Below are positions 27,738 to 35,295 of a DNA stretch of 64,000 nucleotides, one piece after another (position 1 is the stretch's first letter; every line of letters begins with the position of its first letter). The notes below the pieces were generated by a model. It was not told the origin of the DNA and made no database searches. It saw nothing but the letters and a program-made list of their open reading frames with translations. The position numbers and the translations under genes are program-made. Origin of the DNA: Staphylococcus hyicus (lineage in GTDB: Bacteria > Bacillota > Bacilli > Staphylococcales > Staphylococcaceae). The stretch spans positions 2,108,001-2,172,000 of the forward strand of contig NZ_CP008747.1 in the NCBI RefSeq assembly GCF_000816085.1, given 5' to 3'.

Positions 27738-28730
27738 TTAAGATGAAAAGAAAATATGACGCGCCACTTCATGTGCATCTTTTAACTTGCAATCCCCATA
27801 AATTAATAAACGACCATCTTGAAAAAACGTCATTGTATTATGCTGATACGCTAAACGTTTAACATTTTCATTTTCATGAAGAATCGTGACGTCTGGTGAC
27901 AATCGTCGATTAAAGTCATCCGTTGTAAGACGTATTTGAATAACCTCTCCACAAAAAGAAGATATAGATTGAGGAGGCGCCATCAATCTTTGATAATAGG
28001 CTTTTTGACAAACCTCACAAGTTTCTTCTTTTAAATTGCCAATATCCAAAGTTTTAAATGTATTTTTATAAATATCAAAAGCTTTCATTTTATATGAAAA
28101 CTGGCCATGCATAACATAATAGAACACTTCTGAAACAACGAGACTACTTGCAATATGAACGGCAGGTGGTAAGACACCATACTGAGAACATCTTTCCATC
28201 GTATCAGGTATGTCAGGCATCAAGCAATTTAAGCACGGCCCATGACGATCAATAGGACATACACTCACTTGACTCCCTACTACCGCACTATAGATATAAG
28301 GAAAATTGAATTTATGACAAGCTTCATTAAGAAGGTATCTTGGTTCATATCGATCTAATCCATCTAAAATAATATCTGGTTGATGCTTAAGTAATAATGC
28401 TTCAACATTATTAGATGTTAACTCCATATTCAAAGCATCAACGTTAACATGACTGTTCATCGCCGTTAAACGTTCTTTTAATGCATAGACTTTAGGACGA
28501 ACGTCCAACGCATCTGTTTCAAGGTAGCCACTTTGACGATGTAAATTTGACAAACTCACTATATCTTTATCTAGTATGGTTAACTTTCCAATACCACTTC
28601 TTGTAAGTTGCTCTGCAATACCACTACCAAGCGCGCCTACCCCAACGATTAACACGTGCAATCGTTCTAACCTACGTTGACTTGCAGAACCGAATGCATG
28701 AAATTTTTCTTGTCGATCATATCGTGACAT
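27738..28730 (-). CDS. thiF: ThiS adenylyltransferase
   Basis: 330 aa E1-like enzyme (ThiF/MoeB/HesA). An ATP-binding GVGALGSGIAEQL is near residues 31-43, the adenylation Arg/Asp region follows (DKDIVSLSNLHRQ), and a zinc site is formed by CLNC and CEVC. It adenylates the C-terminal Gly-Gly of ThiS for sulfur transfer in thiazole synthesis. The start codon overlaps the thiG stop by one base. Residues beyond ~250 form a short C-terminal extension. ThiF rather than MoeB is assigned from the operon. Confidence 0.88.
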   Translation of the reverse strand: MSRYDRQEKFHAFGSASQRRLERLHVLIVGVGALGSGIAEQLTRSGIGKLTILDKDIVSLSNLHRQSGYLETDALDVRPKVYALKERLTAMNSHVNVDALNMELTSNNVEALLLKHQPDIILDGLDRYEPRYLLNEACHKFNFPYIYSAVVGSQVSVCPIDRHGPCLNCLMPDIPDTMERCSQYGVLPPAVHIASSLVVSEVFYYVMHGQFSYKMKAFDIYKNTFKTLDIGNLKEETCEVCQKAYYQRLMAPPQSISSFCGEVIQIRLTTDDFNRRLSPDVTILHENENVKRLAYQHNTMTFFQDGRLLIYGDCKLKDAHEVARHIFFSS

Positions 28731-29497
28731 TAAAGAAAACCCAATCCTTCAGTAGGACTAGACCGTACAGCATTATAACGAATGGGAATGCGCCCTGCTT
28801 CATAACTCAAACGCCCTGCTTCAATCCCTTTTTTCATTGCTAATGCCATTTTTACTGGATCTTTCGCGCCAGAAATTGCTGAGTTTAATAAAATGGCATC
28901 TGCACCTAATTCCATAGCTTCTGCACAGTCTTTAGCAGATCCTACACCCGCATCTACAATAACAGGAACATTACTATTTTCGATAATATATCGCAGATTT
29001 AACGGATTACTTAAACCTCTGCCCGTACCAATTGGAGATGCTAGAGGCATTAATGCATGAACGCCCAATTCCTCTAAACGCCGAGCTAATACGACATCAT
29101 CTGAAATATATGGACATACAATATACCCTTTTTCTAATAGTAGTTCGCATGCGCGATAGGTTTCAAAAGGATCCGGTAACAACGTCTCATTGTCACCAAT
29201 CACTTCAACTTTAATCATGTCACAAACACCAGCTTCTCTTGCAATTTCAGCGATACGTACTGCTTCTTCTGCGTTTGTCGCTCCTGCAGTATTTGGAAAA
29301 GTAATAAATGCTTCGAGATTCACATCCGCAAGTGAATGCGGCGAAGTGCTATCATTTAAATTCATCCGGCGCACCGCAAATGTTAAAACATTTGTTTCTG
29401 ATGCCTCAATGGCTTTCTTTTGAACTGCTACGCTCTCGAATTTCCCTGTTCCTAAAAACAACCTTGAATCAAATGAAAAATGTGCAATTTTTAACAT
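28730..29497 (-). CDS. thiG: Thiazole synthase
   Basis: 255 aa TIM-barrel enzyme that makes the thiazole phosphate moiety of thiamine from DXP, ThiS-thiocarboxylate and dehydroglycine. The Schiff-base Lys is K96 in MIKVEVIGD, and the C-terminal phosphate-binding [22 protein letters not shown] region is intact. It lies 1 bp after thiS and overlaps thiF, all under the TPP riboswitch. Length and motifs are standard. Confidence 0.95.
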   Translation of the reverse strand: MLKIAHFSFDSRLFLGTGKFESVAVQKKAIEASETNVLTFAVRRMNLNDSTSPHSLADVNLEAFITFPNTAGATNAEEAVRIAEIAREAGVCDMIKVEVIGDNETLLPDPFETYRACELLLEKGYIVCPYISDDVVLARRLEELGVHALMPLASPIGTGRGLSNPLNLRYIIENSNVPVIVDAGVGSAKDCAEAMELGADAILLNSAISGAKDPVKMALAMKKGIEAGRLSYEAGRIPIRYNAVRSSPTEGLGFL

Positions 29498-29498
29498 C

Positions 29499-29699
29499 TT
29501 ATCCCCCTCCTACAAATTCTAAAATTTCAATTTGATCATTATCTGACAATGTATACGTGGGCCATAATGACCGTTTAATTACTTGTCCATTAAGTTCGAT
29601 TGCAATACGTTTACCTTCGATTTCTAAGCATTCAATCAATTCTGCAATCGTCATAAGCCTATCTATTTCAAAGGCATCTCCGTTAATATTTAAACTCAT
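29499..29699 (-). CDS. thiS: Sulfur carrier protein ThiS
   Basis: 66 aa ubiquitin-like protein ending in the obligatory Gly-Gly (EFVGGG), which becomes the thiocarboxylate sulfur donor for ThiG. The ATG at 29699 has AGGAGGTGAG 5 bp upstream. It sits between tenI and thiG, 5 bp after the former and 1 bp before the latter. Confidence 0.93.
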   Translation of the reverse strand: MSLNINGDAFEIDRLMTIAELIECLEIEGKRIAIELNGQVIKRSLWPTYTLSDNDQIEILEFVGGG

Positions 29700-29704
29700 A
29701 AGAC

Positions 29705-30283
29705 TCACCTCCTTCGTGTTAACCATTGATTTGCGATATTTATGATATGCGATAAATCTTGATGAAACGCTGCACGTATCATTGCAATTCCAATAAAATG
29801 GTGTGGGACATTGACCACCGTCGTTGAATCAATCCCCCCCACTGCTACAAGAGGTAACGGTGTATGTAGCGCATTGACTACTTCTTTTTTCGTTCTTGGA
29901 CTAAGACCTGGTTTTGAATCAGACTGGAATAAATGTCCATATAATCCCCATGCTACACCTCTCTTTATTGCATAGTGAATAGCTTTTTCAGAATGAACAG
30001 ACATACTCACATGCCAACCTAAAGGTGAAAAATCATTAGGAATTTGAAATTCTCGAAAATGAATCCGTTTGACATTTAAAGTTTGTGCCAACGTCGTATT
30101 TGAATGAATAATGAGTTTTTCTTTTGGGAAACCCTGTGCGATTACATGTTCAATCCATCCTATCAAATCTTTTTCAGGCATCGGTGTCCGTAATAACACG
30201 CCTTCGATATAGGGCGCCATACGTAGTAAACGCTCGTGGTGGTTTTTATTCAATATTTCAAAGGGGGTAATCACAATCAACAT
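29705..30283 (-). CDS. tenI: Thiazole tautomerase TenI (ThiE-like)
   Basis: 192 aa ThiE/TenI-fold TIM barrel. TenI aromatises the thiazole phosphate product of ThiG. The family GGIDS motif (VAVGGIDSTTV) and VSVHSEKAIHYA-like segment are present, but the ThiE pyrophosphate-binding residues are not well conserved, which with the operon favours TenI over thiamine phosphate synthase. It is the first gene after the TPP riboswitch. Confidence 0.75.
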   Translation of the reverse strand: MLIVITPFEILNKNHHERLLRMAPYIEGVLLRTPMPEKDLIGWIEHVIAQGFPKEKLIIHSNTTLAQTLNVKRIHFREFQIPNDFSPLGWHVSMSVHSEKAIHYAIKRGVAWGLYGHLFQSDSKPGLSPRTKKEVVNALHTPLPLVAVGGIDSTTVVNVPHHFIGIAMIRAAFHQDLSHIINIANQWLTRRR

Positions 30284-30300
30284 ATTGTCACTTCCTCAAA

Positions 30301-30333
30301 AAAAATACTACTTTTCTAAACATAGAAAAGTAG
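30301..30333 (-). terminator. Riboswitch expression-platform terminator
   Basis: CTACTTTTCTA (30308-30318) pairs perfectly with TAGAAAAGTAG (30323-30333); on the minus strand a run TATTTTTTTTG follows. It lies between the TPP aptamer and tenI, so it is the regulated terminator. Confidence 0.9.
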
Positions 30334-30355
30334 CATAAAAACCATGAATCGTATG

Positions 30356-30448
30356 CCACTTTCCTACGCCAGCATTATCTGGATCAGGTACAGGAATTTT
30401 AAAATCACTATTTTAATCTCAGCCGCTAATTGACGGCACTTCCAGTGG
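30356..30448 (-). ncRNA. TPP riboswitch (THI element)
   Basis: The minus strand holds the closing stem CCACT...AGTGG, the CTGAGA pyrimidine-sensor motif (about 30417-30422) and the pyrophosphate-sensor core ACCTGATC...GATAATGC...GCGTAGGAAA. Thiamine pyrophosphate binding would favour the downstream terminator at 30301-30333 and shut off tenI-thiS-thiG-thiF. The promoter must lie at or inside the 3' end of the upstream gene, since only 22 bp separate them. Confidence 0.97.
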
Positions 30449-30470
30449 TAACTTAAACGGTATTAATTTT

Positions 30471-31109
30471 TTATCGACGTATGTAACGTGCCAAGTTCAA
30501 CACGTAACGCATCATTCTAAAGAGATTTAGGAATAAATTGAAACCCATTTCTCGAGGTGTATAAGCACCTCTTTTCATTCTATTAAAATCATACAATGTA
30601 TAAAGTAAAAAAAGCAACAATCCTACTACAGATAAGAACGTATGATAAATAGGATTATGAATGAACCAACCAACTAAACTTGCAACAATTAACGCTAAAA
30701 ACACAACGAATAAATAGTTACCTAAACTTGACGCATCTTTAATTAAAAAGAAGCCTATCAAGCCAAAAATGATAAAACCAACGATTGCTAATAGGATTGT
30801 TTTAAAGAAGATGTCTGGCCCTAGGTCCTTTAACGCAACTGTAAACATCGCATAAGATAACAGCCCAGATACAATAGTGTAAATGTGTGACATCATTAGA
30901 CCACTAAACCGTTCCCGTTGCACTACCATTGTAAGTAGAATAAGTATTAACAGTGCGATAGATAAAGGTTGTCGCCATGTAAATGGTAAGAACTGTCCAA
31001 AATACGCAGATATTCCAAACACCACCCAATAATACATAAAAAACAACCACACTTCACCGTATTGAAACGGATATTTTTTTACGTTCGATTGATGTGTGTG
31101 CACTGACAT
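30471..31109 (-). CDS. Bax inhibitor-1-like membrane protein
   Basis: 212 aa with seven predicted membrane helices and a short basic C-terminus (NLARYIRR). The FLLYTLYDFNRMKRGAY segment matches the Asp-bearing last-helix region of the BI-1/YetJ family, which are pH-sensitive calcium leak channels. The physiological role in staphylococci is not established. Its 3' end probably contains the thi operon promoter. Confidence 0.7.
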   Translation of the reverse strand: MSVHTHQSNVKKYPFQYGEVWLFFMYYWVVFGISAYFGQFLPFTWRQPLSIALLILILLTMVVQRERFSGLMMSHIYTIVSGLLSYAMFTVALKDLGPDIFFKTILLAIVGFIIFGLIGFFLIKDASSLGNYLFVVFLALIVASLVGWFIHNPIYHTFLSVVGLLLFLLYTLYDFNRMKRGAYTPREMGFNLFLNLFRMMRYVLNLARYIRR

Positions 31110-31275
31110 GGACTAACCTCCTCGCCAACCCATTATAATATGTATATGCTAAAACAGTTAATGAATTATTACAACCATTTTAATATTTAACGAACTTTAA
31201 AATAGGGTATAGGTCTAAAGTCTTATCTTTCAACCTATCCAAAGCTTTTTTCAAATAGACTAAGTTTGTCACAAT

Positions 31276-31292
31276 ATTACACCTTTGTAACA
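31276..31292 (-). promoter_or_regulatory. WalR box upstream of the LysM-CHAP gene
   Basis: The minus strand reads TGTTAC-N5-TGTAAT, a full match to the WalR consensus TGTWAH-N5-TGTWAH. It lies about 95-111 bp before the start codon, upstream of a TTGACT -35 candidate (31302-31307). In S. aureus WalR activates homologous hydrolase genes. Confidence 0.7.
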
Positions 31293-31386
31293 ACCCACAC
31301 ATTGACTTTAATTTTTGTTACCATGAAATGGAATCTAATACTTAAAGTCACTTAATAAAAAATTAAGGATATAAGGGGGCAATATT

Positions 31387-32208
31387 TTGAAGAAGTTCGC
31401 ATTCGCACTTACATTCACTTCTGGAGCAGCAGCCATTCTTGCACACCAAGATGCTGAAGCTTCTACGCAACATACAGTACAGTCAGGTGAATCGATTTGG
31501 TCTATCGCACAACAATATGGGGTATCTGTAGATCAATTAACGCAAGATAACAACTTATCCAACCATATCATTTTCCCTGGCCAAGTGCTTTCGATTGGTT
31601 CTGGAAACAATAACCAAACAGCAAATAATACACCGAATGCCACTCAAGGCAATACACATACGGTACGTGCTGGCGAGTCATTAGACTTAATCGCGGCGCA
31701 ATACGGTGTTACTGCACAAGATATTATGAATGCCAATCAATTAAATGGCTACCTTATTTTCCCTAATCAAACATTGACAATTCCTGGTGGTTCTGGTGGC
31801 AATGCTTCAACAGCTTCTGGCGCACCAACAGGTACAACTCCTACATCAAATGGTGGTTATACATCACCTACTTTCAACCACCAAAACCTTTACGATTGGG
31901 GTCAATGTACTTGGCACGTATTTAACAAACGTGCAGAAGCAGGTCAACCCATTAGTACATATTGGTGGAATGCTGATCACTGGGCAGCAAACGCAGCTGC
32001 TGACGGGTACGTTGTAGATCACAATCCAACTGTGGGCTCTATTATGCAAAATTATGAAGGGCCGGTCGGTCATGTCGCTTATGTTGAACGTGTGAATCCT
32101 GATGGCAGCATCTTAATTTCTGAAACAAATTATAATACGCCGCCAGGGACACCAGATTATCGCACGATTCCAGCGTCAATCGCGTCATCTTATAATTATA
32201 TCCATTAA
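31387..32208 (+). CDS. LysM-CHAP secreted cell-wall hydrolase (SsaA-like)
   Basis: 273 aa. An N-terminal signal peptide (residues 1 to about 25, cleavage near AEAS) is followed by LysM repeats at about 28-71 and 91-133, a Gly/Ser/Thr linker, and a CHAP amidase/endopeptidase domain from about 165 with catalytic Cys174 and His229. It binds and cleaves peptidoglycan outside the cell. It uses a TTG start with AGGGGGC 8 bp upstream. A WalR box lies in the promoter. It resembles the SsaA/Sle1 group. The terminator downstream is inside an ISL3 remnant. Confidence 0.9.
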   Translation: MKKFAFALTFTSGAAAILAHQDAEASTQHTVQSGESIWSIAQQYGVSVDQLTQDNNLSNHIIFPGQVLSIGSGNNNQTANNTPNATQGNTHTVRAGESLDLIAAQYGVTAQDIMNANQLNGYLIFPNQTLTIPGGSGGNASTASGAPTGTTPTSNGGYTSPTFNHQNLYDWGQCTWHVFNKRAEAGQPISTYWWNADHWAANAAADGYVVDHNPTVGSIMQNYEGPVGHVAYVERVNPDGSILISETNYNTPPGTPDYRTIPASIASSYNYIH

Positions 32209-32234
32209 AAAGGAAAAATTGTATTATAAAAAGA

Positions 32235-32600
32235 GGTTCTTTGTCAACGTCGGTTGGTGAAGAGATAACGTACAAAGTAACAGGTTGTTGTTACTTTGTA
32301 CGTTTTTTGTATTCACTCACAAATGTTCTTGAAATAATTAAAATTTTATTGTTGATACCTTCGATTGGACCGTTGATCAAATGAGAGTATTGGATTGTGT
32401 TTAATATGTATGGTAAATACTTAATTAATGTATTAATAACACGTCTAAGTCCCCTTTGATATACTTAGATTCTTCGATTGATATAGTACGTGGTGTAGGT
32501 GCTTTATATTATATGATTTTAATGACTCTAAAATTGATGTACGACTTCATATGTTTTCTTCAGTTTTTCTTCTAAAAATAATAAGAGGGGAATTTAAACT
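32235..32600 (-). mobile_element. Decayed ISL3-family insertion sequence (one end plus transposase C-terminus)
   Basis: GGTTCTTTGTCAACG at 32235 looks like an ISL3-family terminal repeat. On the minus strand the conserved C-terminal motif INGPIEGINNKI is encoded at about 32343-32378, preceded by LIKYLPYILN and, in another frame, EEKLKKTYEVVHQF, as in ISL3 transposases. Frameshifts and stops destroy the reading frame and the other end is missing. It starts 27 bp after the LysM-CHAP stop. Confidence 0.75.
32268..32308 (+). terminator. Strong terminator inside the ISL3 remnant
   Basis: ACGTACAAAGTAAC (32268-32281) pairs perfectly with GTTACTTTGTACGT (32290-32303), 8-nt loop, then T6. It lies 60 bp beyond the LysM-CHAP stop and between the IS end and the transposase remnant, so the host gene appears to use it. 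Confidence 0.85.
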
Positions 32601-32603
32601 ATA

Positions 32604-32642
32604 CTAATCTTTTAATAATTTATCGAAAGTTTTCTTATTCAT
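32604..32642 (-). other. 12-codon ORF with good ribosome site
   Basis: AGAGGTGAACC precedes an ATG encoding MNKKTFDKLLKD and a TAG. It may be the truncated start of a lost gene or a small peptide. Nothing further supports expression. Confidence 0.25.
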
Positions 32643-32878
32643 TGGTTCACCTCTTTTTTTATAGAATATCATAACATGTTGCAAAATAATAAATAAAAAG
32701 TGATAATAAAGGTGTGTTATATATAAGTATTTGAATATATTATTATATATCTTACTAGAGTAACTTTGTGATTGTAACATAGTGAATTTAGTAAATATAG
32801 ATCTATAGAAAATGTTTTAACATACATTAAGGGAAACTATGTGTTTTATGACGCATTGTTTCTTGAGGAGATGATAAT

Positions 32879-32908
32879 TTGATTAAAATGATTCAAGTTG
32901 ATGGGTGA
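32879..32908 (+). other. Short upstream ORF 1 before speG
   Basis: TTG start with GAGGAG 8 bp upstream; nine codons ending IQVDG and a TGA. The stop overlaps the start region of the next short ORF. A hairpin GGGTGATT / AATTACCC (32903-32910 with 32919-32926) covers the stop codon. Confidence 0.35.
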
Positions 32909-32993
32909 TTATTTCAAAAATTACCCAAAAGGAATTTACAAAGTGGCTCCAATAAGTTTTCTTAAATCAATCCTAATGGAGGAATCTATATGA
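32901..32993 (+). other. Short upstream ORF 2, coupled to speG
   Basis: 30 codons, ATG at 32901, beginning MGDYFKNYPKGIYK and ending MEESI. Its TGA overlaps the speG ATG as ATGA. It has no ribosome site of its own; it is either translated by coupling from the first short ORF, joined to it by a +1 frameshift at GGG-TGA, or is the 3' part of a small gene broken by one base. No family recognised. Confidence 0.4.
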
Positions 32994-33496
32994 GAATTAG
33001 AGCGCTTGAAGAAACAGATTTAAACTTTATTCATCAGTTAAATAATCAACATGCGACGATGGCCTATTGGTTTGAAGAACCTTATGAGTCTTTAGGGGAA
33101 CTCAAATCGTTATATCAAAAACATATTTTAGATGAATCTGAACGTCGATTTATTATAGAAGCTGAAAATGAAAAAGTTGGGATTGTAGAACTTGTAGAAA
33201 TTAACTTTATTCATCGAAACTGTGAAATTCAAATCATTGTGGATGAACAATTCGCAGGAAAGGGTTACGCCAAAGAAGCTTTTAAGCAAGCGATAGATTA
33301 TGCCTTTTTTATTTTGAATTTGCATAAGGTTTATTTATACGTAGATGTTAAAAATGAAAAAGCCATTCATATTTATCAAAAATATAATTTTGAAATTGAG
33401 GGCACATTAAAGGAACATTTCTTTACTAGAGGCACCTACACTGATAGCCATATGATGGGGCTTTTAAAACAAAATTGGATTAACAATAGTATATAA
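32990..33496 (+). CDS. speG: Spermidine N-acetyltransferase SpeG
   Basis: 168 aa GNAT enzyme that acetylates spermidine and spermine, removing polyamine toxicity. Hallmarks shared with E. coli SpeG and the SpeG of the S. aureus ACME element are YWFEEPYE (residues 23-30), DESERRF, VGIVELVEINFIHRN (allosteric polyamine-site region), the acetyl-CoA loop GKGYAKEA and ENEKAIHIYQK-like motif. GGAGG lies 7 bp before the ATG. It is bounded by an ISL3 remnant and an intact-looking IS3-family element, which suggests acquisition. Many S. aureus strains lack this gene. Confidence 0.93.
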   Translation: MRIRALEETDLNFIHQLNNQHATMAYWFEEPYESLGELKSLYQKHILDESERRFIIEAENEKVGIVELVEINFIHRNCEIQIIVDEQFAGKGYAKEAFKQAIDYAFFILNLHKVYLYVDVKNEKAIHIYQKYNFEIEGTLKEHFFTRGTYTDSHMMGLLKQNWINNSI

Positions 33497-33612
33497 ACGC
33501 ATAAAATTCCTGATTTAAATACTGTTCTTGATAGACGTGATTGACTTAATTATTAAAATAGGAATTCTTATTGTGAATATCACCCTGTAATATAGACACG
33601 AAAAAACAAAAG

Positions 33613-34455
33613 TTAGTTACTAGGTTGCGCTTCTATAAGTGCAGCCATTTTTAATGAGATTCTATCCTCATTAAAAAATTTGCTGTAATTATTAATTTTA
33701 TTCTTGGCGTGCTTAAAATCCTTGAAAATGTATTTCTTACTTTTAAATATCTCCGATTTGAATACTCCCCAGAAGCATTCCATTGGACCGTTATCAATAC
33801 ACCTACTTACTCTTGACATACTTTGAATTATGCCAGTTTCATTAAGCCTTTTTTGAAACTTTCTACTTGTGTATTGGAATACTCTATCACTATGAAAAAG
33901 AATACCTTGAGGGTTATTATTTATCTTAGCTTTGTCGAAGGTTTTGAATACTAATTCGTTATCGTTTCTTTTTGAAATTTCATGGCTAATAACTTTTTTA
34001 GAGCCTAAATCGTATATTGCACTCAAATATAATTTTTGACCATTTCTTAATTTAAACTCTGTTACGTCAGTTAACCAAATTTTGTTAGCCTCATCTATTT
34101 TGAACTCTCTATTTAACACGTTTGAAGCTGTTGTTTCGGGCGTGCTAGACACATATTTTTTCTTTTTTTGTCGAATTAAAGCTTTAATGTGATATTTTTG
34201 AGTGATACATTGTACTCTTTTATGATTAACCTGAAAATCAGTGAATAATCTTAGATGCATATAAATCCTTCTATAACCGTAGGTACCACCCGATAAATTG
34301 AAAACATGAAAAATTTCTTCTTTTAATTTCTCGTTTTCAATTTCTAGACTTGGGGTTTCTCGATTTAACCACTTATAATAACTTGATCTATATATGCTTA
34401 AAGTTTTACACAACCATTTTATAGGGTATTGATGTTTAAGTTCGTCTACTGTCAT
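33613..34455 (-). CDS. IS3-family transposase OrfB (DDE integrase)
   Basis: 280 aa. HTH_21-like N-terminus (STYRSSYYKWL-type, YPIKWLCKTLSIYRSSYYKW) and an rve integrase core. The DDE residues are visible: Asp in WLTDVTEF, Asp in HSDRVFQYTS, and Glu in DNGPMECFWG. The second motif has Val where Gly is usual (HSDRGFQY). The -1 frame from orfA is open through to this ORF, so the natural product is probably an OrfAB fusion made by frameshifting at 34512-34518. Confidence 0.88.
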   Translation of the reverse strand: MTVDELKHQYPIKWLCKTLSIYRSSYYKWLNRETPSLEIENEKLKEEIFHVFNLSGGTYGYRRIYMHLRLFTDFQVNHKRVQCITQKYHIKALIRQKKKKYVSSTPETTASNVLNREFKIDEANKIWLTDVTEFKLRNGQKLYLSAIYDLGSKKVISHEISKRNDNELVFKTFDKAKINNNPQGILFHSDRVFQYTSRKFQKRLNETGIIQSMSRVSRCIDNGPMECFWGVFKSEIFKSKKYIFKDFKHAKNKINNYSKFFNEDRISLKMAALIEAQPSN

Positions 34456-34463
34456 ATAAGAGG

Positions 34464-35164
34464 CTATGTGTCGTACTTTTGATTCATCAACTGCCTTTCG
34501 ATTTGTTTTTTCTTTTTTAAAGCTTCATTTTCCATTTCAAGAAATTTATTTTTTGACTGTAATTCTTTGACTTTCAATTTTAATTGTTCTTCTGTGCTTA
34601 AAATTTCAGTTGGCTTACCTTTCCCTCGTCCATCATAAAGCCCTGATTCACCATGTTCGCGATATTTTTTTACCCAAGCATATATTTGAGAATATTTGAT
34701 ATTAAAGTGCTTAGCTGTCTCTTTATAATTCAATCCGTTATTCAAGCAATATTTTACAATTTCTATACGCTCTTCAAGTGTTGTATTTTTTGATTTCATA
34801 CTATAGACCTCCGGAATAGGAGAATAATTTTTATTCTCTTTTCCTTCAGTATACTTAATTATCCATTTTCGTACAGTTTCACGAGAGGGTATATTATATT
34901 TAGCTGCAATTGAACTCATGGATTTTCCGCTAACTAAATGTTCTTCAATAACCTTTTTTTAAACTCTGCCGTATAAGTATGGTGTGTTCTCCGAATTAAC
35001 AAAGAGTCTACACCATGATTAATATATTTATTGTAAGCATGCGATAATACAGATTTATCGATATCTAGATTGAGCTTTTCGATAATAGCTTGAAAGGAAT
35101 ATCCTTTTTCATATAAACGAAAGATTTGGTGATATTGCTCAAGTGTTAGTTTACTTTTCCTCAT
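34464..35164 (-). pseudogene. IS3-family OrfA, split by one base in a poly-A run
   Basis: Two helix-turn-helix segments are read in different frames: 34934-35164 (starts MRKSKLTLEQYHQIFRLYEKG) and 34464-34919 (SRETVRKWIIKY, then YSQIYAWVKKYREHG and a leucine-zipper-like KVKELQSKNKFLEMENEAL). The break lies at seven A residues (34954-34960, minus strand); eight would restore one frame of about 230 aa, the usual size. A -1 slip on this run would also restore it, so expression is not excluded. Confidence 0.75.
34512..34518 (-). promoter_or_regulatory. Programmed -1 frameshift heptamer A AAA AAG
   Basis: Near the orfA 3' end the minus strand reads TTA AAA AAG in frame. After a -1 slip the frame stays open (EKTNRKAVDES...) into orfB. 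This is the classic IS3-family arrangement for the OrfAB transposase. Confidence 0.8.
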
Positions 35165-35171
35165 ACAAAAA

Positions 35172-35216
35172 CGCCCTATAAAGTTTTCACTTTTTAAGTG
35201 TCTACTTTATAGGGCG
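35172..35216. terminator. Hairpin at the orfA-proximal IS end
   Basis: CGCCCTATAAAGT (35172-35184) pairs perfectly with ACTTTATAGGGCG (35204-35216); CACTT/AAGTG forms an inner stem. It overlaps the terminal repeat and lies just upstream of orfA. It could stop incoming transcription or hide the ribosome site in read-through RNA, as known for other IS. Confidence 0.6.
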
Positions 35217-35295
35217 CATATCAAACTATGTTGGCTATTTTAATTAAGGTCACTGCCTTATTCTAATTCTTAGCGTGCAAACACTTCGTTATCTT

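Larger units (their letters stand above)
33581..35216 (-). mobile_element. IS3-family (IS150-group) insertion sequence
   Basis: About 1.64 kb bounded by imperfect 19-bp inverted repeats: CACCCTGTAATATAGACAC (33581-33599) and its counterpart GTGTCTACTTTATAGGGCG (35198-35216), matching at 15 of 19 positions. It encodes orfA (split) and orfB on the minus strand with a frameshift signal between them. ATAT occurs at both outer edges, but offset by one base, so a target duplication is uncertain. Confidence 0.85.

Noticed and set aside
33497-33580. Inverted repeat AATTCC...GGAATT after speG as a terminator
   Set aside because: Stem too short, long loop and no T run.
32209-35216. SCCmec/ACME-like or prophage island
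   Set aside because: No recombinase, integrase, att repeats, structural phage genes or arc/opp genes are present; only IS sequences and speG.
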